Assembly: GCA_965221555.1 (NCBI GenBank)
Contig: OZ244895.1
Location: 1,984,001-2,048,000 of the forward strand
Length of the DNA stretch: 64,000 nucleotides
Origin: JAJEAD01 sp965221555
GTDB lineage: Bacteria; Pseudomonadota; Gammaproteobacteria; HK1
Reading direction: 5' to 3'
Shown piece after piece: positions 43,571 to 52,082 of this stretch. Position 1 is the stretch's first letter. Every line of letters starts with the position of its first letter. A program made the translations under genes and the position numbers. Below the pieces are notes generated by a model. The model had not been told where the DNA came from, did not search any database, and worked only from the letters and a program-made list of their open reading frames with translations.

Positions 43571-44188
43571 GTGCCGGAGGGCACTCTGGTCATCGCGTGT
43601 GGTGCGATCTCGCATGAAATCGTGGCGTTGCGCGCCGCCAACGGGTGGAATCACCTTACGCTCCAGTGCCTGCCCGCCGACCTTCACAACCGCCCGGAGC
43701 GGATCCCGGAGGCGGTGCGGCAGAAGATCCGCGATGCCCGAGGCCGCTTCGCCGAAGTCTTCGTCGCCTACGCGGACTGCGGGACCGGAGGTCTCCTCGA
43801 CTCGGTGCTCGAAGAGGAGGGCGTTTCGAGGATCCCGGGCGCCCACTGCTACGGCTTCTTCGCCGGAACGGATCTCTTCACCCGGCTCTCGGAAGCCGAG
43901 CCGGGCACCCTGTACCTCACCGATTTTCTCGCCCGGCACTTCGACCGTCTCATCATTCGGGGGCTCGGCATCGATCGCCACCCCCAACTGGAGCGCGAGT
44001 ACTTCGGCAACTACCGCAAGCTCGTCTACCTCGCTCAGCGCGAAGACCCCGACCTCCTGGCCCGGGCCCGGGCGGCGGCGGAGCGCCTGTCGCTTCGCTT
44101 CGAGCACCACATGACCGGATACGGGGACCTCGAAGGGGCGCTTCGCTCTCTGCCGGTGACGACACGCGCATGGCAAGGAGGCGCGTAG
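43571..44188 (+). CDS. DUF1638 family protein
   Basis: 205 aa. Conserved features are LVIACGAISHEIVALR, LTLQCLPADLHNRPERIP, FVAYADCGTGGLLD and GAHCYGFFAGTDLF; two cysteines lie in the CGAISHE and YADCGTGG segments. DUF1638 genes commonly sit with corrinoid methyltransferase genes, and their biochemical role is not established. The GTG at 43571 has AGGAGG ten bases upstream. The 207 bp before it are GC-rich and hold no gene. Confidence 0.8.
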   Translation: MPEGTLVIACGAISHEIVALRAANGWNHLTLQCLPADLHNRPERIPEAVRQKIRDARGRFAEVFVAYADCGTGGLLDSVLEEEGVSRIPGAHCYGFFAGTDLFTRLSEAEPGTLYLTDFLARHFDRLIIRGLGIDRHPQLEREYFGNYRKLVYLAQREDPDLLARARAAAERLSLRFEHHMTGYGDLEGALRSLPVTTRAWQGGA

Positions 44189-44191
44189 ACG

Positions 44192-44512
44192 ATGGCGGCG
44201 AAACTCATCACCGTGTTCTGGCGCGACATTCCCGCCCAGGTCATCGTCCGGCGGGGTCGGACCAACACCAAGGCCCCGCTCTCGGAACGCTTTCACACCG
44301 CCATCGACCGCGCCGCGATGCGCGCCGGAAAGGGCAGCAGCGACAAGTACCTGGAGGAGTGGCGGCGCGTGTCCCGGCCCTGCGGGGACGACATCGAGGA
44401 AGTGATGCGCACGGAAACGGCGCGTCTCGAGGCGGCCTTCAGCGACGAGCGGCTCGAAGCGATGGTCAAGGCGGGCGGCGTCGACACTGCGGACACCGCC
44501 AGCGAGGACTGA
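44192..44512 (+). CDS. Small 'virulence factor' family protein of methyl-transfer clusters
   Basis: 106 aa, starting KLITVFWRDIPAQVIVRRG and containing TIDRAAMRAG-like AIDRAAMRAGKGSSDKYLEEW. It resembles the small family named 'virulence factor' that recurs beside DUF1638 and MTHFR genes in proteobacterial corrinoid clusters. The name is historical, and nothing here points to virulence. AAGGAGG precedes the ATG; it lies three bases after the DUF1638 stop. Confidence 0.65.
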   Translation: MAAKLITVFWRDIPAQVIVRRGRTNTKAPLSERFHTAIDRAAMRAGKGSSDKYLEEWRRVSRPCGDDIEEVMRTETARLEAAFSDERLEAMVKAGGVDTADTASED

Positions 44513-44516
44513 ACGG

Positions 44517-44987
44517 ATGTACGCGATGCGTCGCTGGTCGGTTCGCCATGCACGCCTGCTCGAAGCGCTCTACGCGCTCTTCGAGACGCTGCTCGAAGCC
44601 CTGCACCCGGTGTTCCGGCGCATCGGCTACCGGCGCCTGGAAGGTCCGGTGGCGGCGGTGGAGGCGCTCGTCAAGGGCTTTCTCTTCGACTGCCGCATGT
44701 GCGGTGATTGCCTGCTCGGCTCCACCGGCATGTCCTGTCCCATGAACTGCCCCAAGCAGCTGCGCAACGGGCCCTGTGGCGGCGTCCGCGCCGATGGGGG
44801 CTGCGAAGTCCTCCCCGCGATGCGCTGCGTGTGGGTCGAGGCCTGGGAAGGGAGTCGCCGCATGCGAAACGGCGCCGCCATACGCGAGATCCAGGTCGCC
44901 TTCGACCATCGCGCGGTGGGCCGCTCCTCCTGGCTCGTGGCGGCGCGCCCGCGCGCGATGCCGAGGAACCCGGAGTCCGGACCATGA
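44517..44987 (+). CDS. Methylenetetrahydrofolate reductase C-terminal-type cysteine-rich protein
   Basis: 156 aa with a cysteine-rich centre, FDCRMCGDCLLGSTGMSCP and NCPKQLRNGPCGGV, which fits an iron-sulfur or zinc site. This is the PF12225-type domain that partners MetF in acetogens and methylotrophs and may pass electrons to it. It overlaps the next MTHFR-like gene by four bases (ATGA), supporting a complex. Confidence 0.85.
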   Translation: MYAMRRWSVRHARLLEALYALFETLLEALHPVFRRIGYRRLEGPVAAVEALVKGFLFDCRMCGDCLLGSTGMSCPMNCPKQLRNGPCGGVRADGGCEVLPAMRCVWVEAWEGSRRMRNGAAIREIQVAFDHRAVGRSSWLVAARPRAMPRNPESGP

Positions 44988-45994
44988 TGATTCTGGAGCC
45001 TGGCGGGGAGGCCGCCGCGCCGCCGCCGGGATTCAGCTCCGTGGGGCGCTTCGAGCAGGTGCTGCGCAGTGGCTGCTTCGCGGTGAGCGCGGAGCTCTCG
45101 CCGCCGGACTCCGCGGATCCGGAAGAGGTCTACTCGCGCGCGCGGGTCTTCGAGGGCTACGTGGACGCCATCAACGCCACCGACGGCTCGGGAGCGAACT
45201 GCCACATGTCCAGCGTCGGGGTGTGCGCATTGCTGAGCCGGCTCGGCTACTCCATGGTGATGCAGATATCCTGCCGCGATCGCAACCGGATCGCGATCCA
45301 GGGAGATGTGCTCGGAGCGGCGGCGATGGGTGTCGCCAACGTCCTGTGCCTCACCGGTGACGGAGTACAGGCGGGGGATCACCCCGCCGCCAGGCCGGTC
45401 TTCGACCTCGACGCGGTGTCGCTCGTCTCCCTGGTGCGCAGGATGCGCGAAGAGGCTCGCTTCGAAAGTGGCCGCCCGATCGGTCATCCCCCCCGAGTAC
45501 TGGTGGGGGGCGCCGCCAATCCTTTCATGCCGCCCTTCGACTTTCGGGTCGATCGCCTGGAGAAGAAGATCGATGCCGGCATCCAGTTCGCGCAGACTCA
45601 GTACTGCTTCGACGTGCCGCGCCTGCGCCACTTCATGTCCCGGGTGCGCGACCGTGGCCTCCACGAACGTTGCTTCATTCTCGTCGGCGTCGGCCCGCTG
45701 GCCTCCGCCCGGGCGGCGCGCTGGATTCTCCATCACGTTCCCGGAGTGCACATACCCGAGGCGACGATCGAGCGACTCGCCCGCGCCCGCTCGCCCCGGA
45801 TGGAGGGCCGGCGCCTGTGCGTGGAGACGATTCAGGAAATCCGGGAGATCGAGGGAGTGGCGGGGGTGCACGTGATGGCCTATCGCCAGGAAGAGGCGCT
45901 CGCGGAGATCATCGACGCTTCCGCGGTGCTCGGTGAACGCCAGCCGTGGCGGCCGAACGACGACCAGCCCGCCGCCAGGAGAGCCGCTCCATGA
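44984..45994 (+). CDS. Methylenetetrahydrofolate reductase family protein (second paralogue)
   Basis: 336 aa FAD enzyme: FAVSAELSPPDSADPEE, INATDGSGANCHMSS, MQISCRDRNRIAIQGDVLG, GDHPAARPVFDLD and FAQTQYCFDV. In this operon it probably oxidises methyl- to methylene-tetrahydrofolate, with the cysteine-rich partner as electron carrier; the direction is inference. It shares motifs with the gene at 27011. Its stop overlaps the next start by four bases. Confidence 0.88.
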   Translation: MMILEPGGEAAAPPPGFSSVGRFEQVLRSGCFAVSAELSPPDSADPEEVYSRARVFEGYVDAINATDGSGANCHMSSVGVCALLSRLGYSMVMQISCRDRNRIAIQGDVLGAAAMGVANVLCLTGDGVQAGDHPAARPVFDLDAVSLVSLVRRMREEARFESGRPIGHPPRVLVGGAANPFMPPFDFRVDRLEKKIDAGIQFAQTQYCFDVPRLRHFMSRVRDRGLHERCFILVGVGPLASARAARWILHHVPGVHIPEATIERLARARSPRMEGRRLCVETIQEIREIEGVAGVHVMAYRQEEALAEIIDASAVLGERQPWRPNDDQPAARRAAP

Positions 45995-46899
45995 CCGATA
46001 CCGTCATCACCTCCCACCGTCGCGAAGTGGTCATCGGGTTCGGGCGCCCCTTCGTGGTGATCGGCGAGCGCATCAACCCGACCGGACGCAAGGTCCTCGC
46101 CGCCGAGATGGCGGCGGGGGATCTGCGCCGCGTGGAGGCCGACGCGCTCGCCCAGGTCGCGGCGGGAGCCCACATGCTGGACGTGAACGCGGGTATTCCC
46201 CTGGCCGACGAGCCGGCGATACTCGCCGAGTCGGTGCAGCTCGTGCAGTCGATCACCGACGTGCCCCTGTCCATCGACTCGTCGATCGTGGCCGCGCTCG
46301 AGCGGGGCCTAGAGGTGTACCAGGGCAAGGCGCTCGTCAACTCGGTCACCGGGGAGGAGGAACGCCTGGAGTCGGTGTTGCCGCTGGTCAGCAAGCACGG
46401 CGCCGCGGTCGTCGCCATCTCGAACGACGAGACCGGCATCTCGGAAGACCCGGATGTGCGTTTCGCGGTGGCGAAGAAGATCGTGGAGCGTGCGGAGGAC
46501 CACGGCATTGCGCGCGCCGATGTCGTGGTGGATCCGCTCGTCATGCCGATCGGCGCGATCAACCAGGCCGGAAGCCAGGTGATGCACATCGTGCGCCGCC
46601 TGCGCGAGGAGCTCGGCGTCAACTCCACCTGCGGCGCCTCGAACGTGAGCTTCGGACTGCCCAACCGTGCGGGCATCAACAGCGCCTTTCTCACCATGGC
46701 GATCGCGGCGGGGCTTACCTCCGCGATCACCAACCCGCTCGAGGAGAGCATCCTGCAAGCGGTATACGGAGCCGACGTGATGATGGGCAACGATCCGAAT
46801 TGCCGGCGCTGGATCCGCAAGTACCGCACTCCACCGACCGGAGCCGAGTCCGAAGGCGCGCGCGGGCGCCGCGAAGGCCGCCGCCGTCGCCGTGGCTGA
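45991..46899 (+). CDS. Methyltetrahydrofolate:corrinoid methyltransferase (AcsE/MtgA-like, pterin-binding)
   Basis: 302 aa TIM-barrel of the pterin-binding family. Motifs: FVVIGERINPTGRKVLA, AHMLDVNAGIPLADE, VPLSIDSSIVAALERGL, ALVNSVTGEEERL, VVDPLVMPIG and GASNVSFGLPNRAGIN. It would move methyl groups between the corrinoid protein and tetrahydrofolate. The C-terminus ends in an arginine-rich tail (GRREGRRRRRG). The ATG overlaps the preceding stop; its end overlaps the next gene by eight bases. Confidence 0.9.
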   Translation: MTDTVITSHRREVVIGFGRPFVVIGERINPTGRKVLAAEMAAGDLRRVEADALAQVAAGAHMLDVNAGIPLADEPAILAESVQLVQSITDVPLSIDSSIVAALERGLEVYQGKALVNSVTGEEERLESVLPLVSKHGAAVVAISNDETGISEDPDVRFAVAKKIVERAEDHGIARADVVVDPLVMPIGAINQAGSQVMHIVRRLREELGVNSTCGASNVSFGLPNRAGINSAFLTMAIAAGLTSAITNPLEESILQAVYGADVMMGNDPNCRRWIRKYRTPPTGAESEGARGRREGRRRRRG

Positions 46900-48901
46900 A
46901 GAGTCGCTCGTCGTCTTCACGCCTTCCGGGCGCCGCGGGCGCTTTCCCGCCGGCACCACGATCCTGCAAGCGGCGCGCGCGCTTGGTGTGGACCTCGACT
47001 CGGTCTGTGGCGGCCGGGGCATCTGCGGGCGCTGCCAGGTCGTGCAGAGCATCGGCGCCTTCGCCAAGCACGGCATCGAGTCCGCTCCCGCCCACCTGAG
47101 CCCGATCTCCGATGTGGAGACGCGCTACGCAAGCGAGAATCCCCTCGGCGAGGGACGCCGTCTCGGCTGCTCGACCGCCGTCCTCGGCGATGTCGTCGTC
47201 GACGTACCGCCGGAGAGCCAGGTGCACCGCCAGGTCGTGCGCAAGCGGGTCGAGGTCCACGACATCGAGATGAACCCCATGGTGCACCTGCACTTCGTCG
47301 AGGTGCAGGAGCCGGACATGCACGATCCCGCTTCGGATCTGCGCCGACTGAAGGAGGCCCTGGAGTTCGAGTGGCGGCTGGCGGGTCTGGACTGCGATCC
47401 GGGCGTCCTGCCGGAGCTCCAGGACACGCTGCGCGAGGGCGACTGGAAAGTGAGCGTCGCGGTCTACGACGGGCGCGAGATTGTCGCGGTGTGGCCGGGG
47501 TACAAGGACCGCGTGTTCGGGCTCGCGGTGGATATCGGCTCGACCACGGTGGCGGCGCACCTGTGCGATCTCTCGACCGGGGAAGTCGTCGCCTCCTCGG
47601 GAGTGATGAATCCCCAGATTCGCTTCGGCGAAGACCTCATGAGCCGCGTCTCCTACGTGATGATGAATCCCGGAGGCGAGAAGGAGATGACGGCGGCGAT
47701 CCGGGCCGCGATCGATGCGCTCGCGCGCGCGGTGGCCGAAGACGCATCGGTCGACGTCGCCGACATCCTCGAGGTGACCTTCGTCGGCAACCCCATCATG
47801 CACCACCTGCTGCTCGGCATGAATCCGATCGAGCTCGGCGGCGCCCCCTTCGCGCTCGCCACCGACGAGGCGGTGGTCACCGGGGCTCGCGCTCTGGGGC
47901 TCGCGCTCAACCCCGGCGCCCGGGTCTACGTGCTTCCCTGCATCGCCGGGCACGTGGGCGCCGATGCGGCGGGGGTGCTGCTCTCCGAGGCGCCCTACCT
48001 GCGTGAGGAGATGAGCCTGGTGGTGGACGTGGGCACCAATGCGGAGATCATGCTCGGCAACCGTCACCGCATGCTCGCCTGCTCGAGTCCGACCGGCCCC
48101 GCGTTCGAAGGCGCCCAGATCAGTTGCGGGCAGCGCGCGGCGCCCGGCGCGGTGGAGCGGGTGCGCATCGATCCCCGCACGCTCGAACCGCGCTTCCGGG
48201 TGATCGGCGCGGAGCCCTGGTCGGACGAGCCGGGATTCGCGCAAGCAAGCGCCGCGAGCGGCATCACCGGCATATGCGGCTCCGGCATCATTGAGGCGAT
48301 CGCGGAGATGTTCCTCGCCGGGATCATCGACGCGGACGGCGTCATCGATGGCGGACACGCGCACAGGAGCGACCGGATCATCGCGGAGGGCCGCACGTTC
48401 AGCTACCTCCTGCACCGCGGAGAGGTGCCGCTGCGGATCACTCAGAACGACGTGCGCGCGATCCAGCTCGCCAAGGCCGCGCTCTACGCCGGGGTGCGCC
48501 TGTTGATGGACCACCTGCGCATCGACCATGTCGATCGAGTGCGCCTCGCCGGCGCGTTCGGCAGCCACATCGACGTCAAGTACGCGATGGTGCTCGGCAT
48601 GGTGCCAGACTGCGCGCTGGAGCACGTGACCTCCGCCGGCAACGCCGCCGGTACCGGAGCGCGCATCGCGTTGCTCGACATGCGCTCGCGCGCGGAGATC
48701 GAAGACGTGGTACGCCGTATCCAGAAGATCGAGACCGCGGTCGAGCCACGTTTCCAGGAGCACTTCGTCGAGGCGATGGCGATTCCCCACCGCAGCGCCG
48801 CCTACCCCCATCTGGAACAGGTGCTGCGCCTTCCGCCGATGCCGCGCAGGAGCGCGGGGGAAGGGCGCCGCGCCCGACGCCGGGTCCGCCGCCGGGCCTG
48901 A
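46892..48901 (+). CDS. Corrinoid activation protein (RamA/RACo-like: 2Fe-2S plus ASKHA domain)
   Basis: 669 aa ATP-dependent reductive activator that restores inactive Co(II) to Co(I). The N-terminal ferredoxin domain has C39, C45 and C48 in VCGGRGICGRCQ and C93 in GCSTAVL. After a linker, the DUF4445/ASKHA ATPase domain shows GLAVDIGSTTVAAHLCDL, VTFVGNPIMHHLLLG, LVVDVGTNAEIMLGN and VRLAGAFGSHIDVKYA. The C-terminal tail is arginine-rich. Its presence shows the corrinoid protein is meant to cycle catalytically. Confidence 0.92.
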   Translation: MAEESLVVFTPSGRRGRFPAGTTILQAARALGVDLDSVCGGRGICGRCQVVQSIGAFAKHGIESAPAHLSPISDVETRYASENPLGEGRRLGCSTAVLGDVVVDVPPESQVHRQVVRKRVEVHDIEMNPMVHLHFVEVQEPDMHDPASDLRRLKEALEFEWRLAGLDCDPGVLPELQDTLREGDWKVSVAVYDGREIVAVWPGYKDRVFGLAVDIGSTTVAAHLCDLSTGEVVASSGVMNPQIRFGEDLMSRVSYVMMNPGGEKEMTAAIRAAIDALARAVAEDASVDVADILEVTFVGNPIMHHLLLGMNPIELGGAPFALATDEAVVTGARALGLALNPGARVYVLPCIAGHVGADAAGVLLSEAPYLREEMSLVVDVGTNAEIMLGNRHRMLACSSPTGPAFEGAQISCGQRAAPGAVERVRIDPRTLEPRFRVIGAEPWSDEPGFAQASAASGITGICGSGIIEAIAEMFLAGIIDADGVIDGGHAHRSDRIIAEGRTFSYLLHRGEVPLRITQNDVRAIQLAKAALYAGVRLLMDHLRIDHVDRVRLAGAFGSHIDVKYAMVLGMVPDCALEHVTSAGNAAGTGARIALLDMRSRAEIEDVVRRIQKIETAVEPRFQEHFVEAMAIPHRSAAYPHLEQVLRLPPMPRRSAGEGRRARRRVRRRA

Positions 48902-48966
48902 GACGCACCGGGGCGTGCCGGGCGCCGGTGCTACAATCCGAAGCGCACCACCGGCAGGAGTCGCAG

Positions 48967-50346
48967 ATGCGTGCGCAGCATGCGCCGCGGAGCGCGGACA
49001 TCGATGCTCTGCGCCAGATTCTCGGGGACCGCATTTCCACGTCGCGGTCGGTGCGCGAGCAGCACGGCCGGGACGAGTCCTACCACGCGCCCGCCCTGCC
49101 CGATGTGGTGGCCTTCCCCCGGAGCACCGAGGAGGTGGCGGCGACAGTGGAAATCTGTGCGCGGCACGGCACTCCGATCATCGCCTACGGAACCGGTACT
49201 TCGCTCGAAGGCCATGTCCAGGCGCTCCACGGCGGGGTGTGCGTGGATCTCTCGGGCATGGACGAAGTGCTCGAAGTGAACTCCGAGGACCTCGACTGCC
49301 GGGTCCAGGCCGGCGTGACCCGCAAGCGGCTGAACACCCACCTGCGCGACACGGGGCTGTTCTTTCCCATCGACCCCGGCGCCGACGCGTCCCTCGGCGG
49401 GATGACCTCGACACGGGCGTCGGGCACCAACGCGGTGCGTTACGGCACCATGCGTGAGAACGTGCTCGGTCTGACGGTGGTGCTTGCGGACGGCCGGGTC
49501 ATCCGCACCGGCGGTCGGGCCCGCAAGTCCGCCGCCGGCTACGACCTGACCCGACTCTTCGTCGGAGCGGAGGGCACGCTCGGCGTCATCACCGAGGTGC
49601 AGCTTCGCCTGTACGGCATTCCGGAGGCGATGTCCGCCGCGGTGTGCTCCTTCGAGACCCTGGGCGGGGCGGTGGATACCACCATTCTTACCATCCAGTC
49701 CGGTATTCCGGTCGCTCGAATCGAGCTGCTGGACGAGGTGATGATGGACGCGATCAACCGTCACAGCGGGCTCGACTATCCAGTGCAGCCGACTCTGTTC
49801 TTCGAGTTCCACGGCAGCGAGTCCGGGGTCGAGGAGCAGGCGCGAAGCGTCGGAGACATCGCAGCCGAGCTCGGCGGCGGCGACTTCAGGTGGGCGACTC
49901 GCCAGGAAGACCGCTCACGCCTCTGGCAGGCGCGCCACGACGCCTACTACGCCGCGCTCGCGATGCGCCCCGGGGCCAAGGGCTGGCCCACCGACGTGTG
50001 CGTGCCGATCTCCCGGCTCGCCGAGTGCATCCTCGAAACCCGCCGGGACATAGACGAAGCGGGTCTGCTCGCGCCCATCGTCGGCCACGTGGGTGACGGC
50101 AACTTCCACCTCTCGTTCATCGTCGACCCCGATGATGCGCAAGAGATGGGGCGGGCGGAGTCGGTCAACGGGCGGATGGTGGCCCGCGCCATCGACATGG
50201 GCGGAACCTGCACCGGCGAACACGGCATCGGGTTCGGGAAGATCGAGTTCCTGCGCCGGGAGCATGGCGAAGCGGTGTCGGTCATGCGGCAGGTGAAACA
50301 GGCCCTCGATCCCGCCGGGATCATGAATCCCGGCAAGATTCTCTAG
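48967..50346 (+). CDS. FAD-linked oxidase, D-lactate/glycolate dehydrogenase family (GlcD-like)
   Basis: 459 aa VAO-family flavoprotein. FAD-binding motifs: PDVVAFPRSTEEVAATVE, IIAYGTGTSLEGH, HLRDTGLFFPIDPGADASLG and GYDLTRLFVGAEGTLGVITE; the C-terminal domain has VGHVGDGNFHLSF and CTGEHGIGFGK. It may oxidise D-lactate, glycolate or a related 2-hydroxy acid. CAGGAG lies eight bases before the ATG. It follows the corrinoid activator after 65 bp. Confidence 0.85.
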   Translation: MRAQHAPRSADIDALRQILGDRISTSRSVREQHGRDESYHAPALPDVVAFPRSTEEVAATVEICARHGTPIIAYGTGTSLEGHVQALHGGVCVDLSGMDEVLEVNSEDLDCRVQAGVTRKRLNTHLRDTGLFFPIDPGADASLGGMTSTRASGTNAVRYGTMRENVLGLTVVLADGRVIRTGGRARKSAAGYDLTRLFVGAEGTLGVITEVQLRLYGIPEAMSAAVCSFETLGGAVDTTILTIQSGIPVARIELLDEVMMDAINRHSGLDYPVQPTLFFEFHGSESGVEEQARSVGDIAAELGGGDFRWATRQEDRSRLWQARHDAYYAALAMRPGAKGWPTDVCVPISRLAECILETRRDIDEAGLLAPIVGHVGDGNFHLSFIVDPDDAQEMGRAESVNGRMVARAIDMGGTCTGEHGIGFGKIEFLRREHGEAVSVMRQVKQALDPAGIMNPGKIL

Positions 50347-50496
50347 CCCGCAGGTTTCCCCGATTTCTCAACTCGCGCACGCCAGTATGCGGGCGCTTGC
50401 GGGCGGAACTGCGGCGCGCGTCTTTCGGTCCGTGCGCCCCCCTGCCACGGCATCCTGGCGTCTGAAGCCAGCGAAAATCGGTGAAGCCCGCGGGCC
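50346..50496 (-). repeat. Composite dispersed repeat with inverted arms, copy C
   Basis: The left arm (50346-50390, AGCCCGCAGGTTTCCCCGAT...) and the reverse complement of the right arm (50446-50496, GGCCCGCGGGCTTCACCGAT...) match over about 22 bases. The interior shares blocks GCACGGAC, AAGACGCGC, CGCAAGCG and TTGAGAAATCGG with 53016-53191, in opposite orientation. It lies between the convergent ends of the GlcD-like and GlxA-like genes. Confidence 0.75.
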
Positions 50497-50617
50497 AGCC
50501 GCTCTGATTCCCGTGTTTGCGACGCGAGGGGCGCGGCGTTCGTGGCGGGAGGGTCGGCGAGGTGCGCGGGCTTCGCCGCATCGCCTTGCGCGCAATCGAG
50601 GCCCGCGGCGTGTCGCC

Positions 50618-51703
50618 TCAAGCCGGGTCGCGCCGGGAAGCGGCGGCCCGGGGAGGAGTCGATGAGGTGAAGGCGGGTCGCAGGGCGAGCACCCGTCCTC
50701 TCGCTTTCCGGCCCGGCGCAGCACCCGCGCGCAGACGCCGCTCGTCGCGCGGCGGAATGCCGAAATAGTCCCGGTAGCACTTGCTGAAGTGGGGGGCGGA
50801 GACGAAACCGCAGGCAAAGGCCACATCCACGATCGTCATGGGTGTCTGCAGGAGCAACTGACGCGCGCGAACGAGGCGCAGCTCCAGGTAGTACCGGGTC
50901 GGCACGCAGTGGAGGTGCTTCTGGAAGAGCCGCTCGAGCTGGCGCCGGCTCAGGCGCACGTGACGCGCGATCTCGTCGAGGCTCATCGGCTCTTCGAGGT
51001 TCGCCTCCATCAGCGACACCGCTTCCACCAGCTTCGGCTGGGAGGTGCCGAGGTGCAGTCGAAGCGGTATCCGCTGGCGGTCGTTCCGGCCCCGGATACG
51101 CTCGCAGATGAACTCCTCGGAAATCGCGATTGCGAGGTGACCGCCGTGCTGCTCGTGGATCAGGTTCAGCATCATGTCGAGCGGCGCGGTCCCCCCCGAA
51201 CTGGTGTAACGGTCTCGATCGATCTCGAAGAGCTCCGGGGACACGATGACATCGGGGAACTCTTCGCGCAGGCTCGCCATGTTCTCCCAGTGAATGGTCG
51301 ACCGATAGCCGTCGAGGAGCCCCGCCTTGGCGAGCAGGTAGCTGCCGGTGCACAGCGCGCCGAGCGGAATCTTCTCCCGAGCAAGGCGACGCAGGCAGAA
51401 CAGGAGGGGGCGGTCGGCGAAGTCGACGACCCGTTCTCCCGCACACACCAGCATCAGGTCGCAGGTCCGCGCACCCGGGACCGCGGACTGGGTCGGGAGC
51501 TCGATCGCGTTGCTCGCGCGTACCGGCCCTCCGTCGACCGAGAAGAGGCTCCAGCGATACAGCTCGCTTCCACTCGTACGGTTGGCCATTCGCAGCGGCT
51601 CGACCGCGGACGCGAAGGCGATGAACGAGAAGTCCGGGACGAGCAGGAATCCGATGTGACGCACTTCGCCGCTTCGCTCGCCTTCGACCACCCGGTTGCT
51701 CAT
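50618..51703 (-). CDS. GlxA-family AraC-type transcriptional regulator (GbdR-like)
   Basis: 361 aa. The N-terminal DJ-1/PfpI-like sensing domain runs from HIGFLLVPDFSFIAFASAVE through IPLGALCTGSYLLAKAGLLDG to TSSGGTAPLDMMLNLI. Two AraC helix-turn-helix motifs follow (SLDEIARHVRLSRRQLERLF and IVDVAFACGFVSAPHFSKCY). Regulators of this architecture include GbdR and CdhR, which sense glycine betaine and carnitine; the nearby choline-dehydrogenase-like gene supports such a role. The ATG at 51703 gives family length. Confidence 0.85.
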   Translation of the reverse strand: MSNRVVEGERSGEVRHIGFLLVPDFSFIAFASAVEPLRMANRTSGSELYRWSLFSVDGGPVRASNAIELPTQSAVPGARTCDLMLVCAGERVVDFADRPLLFCLRRLAREKIPLGALCTGSYLLAKAGLLDGYRSTIHWENMASLREEFPDVIVSPELFEIDRDRYTSSGGTAPLDMMLNLIHEQHGGHLAIAISEEFICERIRGRNDRQRIPLRLHLGTSQPKLVEAVSLMEANLEEPMSLDEIARHVRLSRRQLERLFQKHLHCVPTRYYLELRLVRARQLLLQTPMTIVDVAFACGFVSAPHFSKCYRDYFGIPPRDERRLRAGAAPGRKARGRVLALRPAFTSSTPPRAAASRRDPA

Positions 51704-52033
51704 CGGCTCGCTTCCGAGCGCCGGCCGCGGGTCTCTTTGGCGTTGAAACGGGACAAGGGTCTTCTTCGTGCAATCACCGGAAGGGACGCAGCCGTCCCGC
51801 TCTCCTCTCTCGATACGGCCGAATCGGCGGTATGGGAGGCAAGCCTTGCAATCGTCACCCTCGTGCCGCGCCGCGTCAATGGGGAGGGGGTTCGCGCTCG
51901 GGGGTGCATTGCTGCGGACGGTGGCCCCTCGACCCTCTCCCGGTGCGCGCGGGCTCCACCCCGGCCACTGCGACTGGTCCCGAAGTCCCCTTGCTCCCGG
52001 GATGGGGCATGACACCCTCGATTCGCCCTTCAC
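51704..52033. other. Region upstream of the GlxA-like regulator
   Basis: No credible gene in 330 bp. It presumably holds the regulator's promoter on the minus strand; no clear hexamers were found. Repeat copy D starts at its right end. Confidence 0.4.
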
Positions 52034-52082
52034 CCGGAAACTTCACCGATTTCCTGCTGCGGACGCCAATATGCTCGTGTCA
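52034..52082 (+). repeat. Dispersed intergenic repeat, copy D
   Basis: CTTCACCGATTTCCTGCTGC then GGACGCCAATATGCTCG. It matches the right arm of 53016-53191 read on the minus strand (TCTCACCGATTTCTCAATTC, GGACGCCGATATGCTCG). It overlaps the stop codon of the phosphodiesterase gene. Confidence 0.65.
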
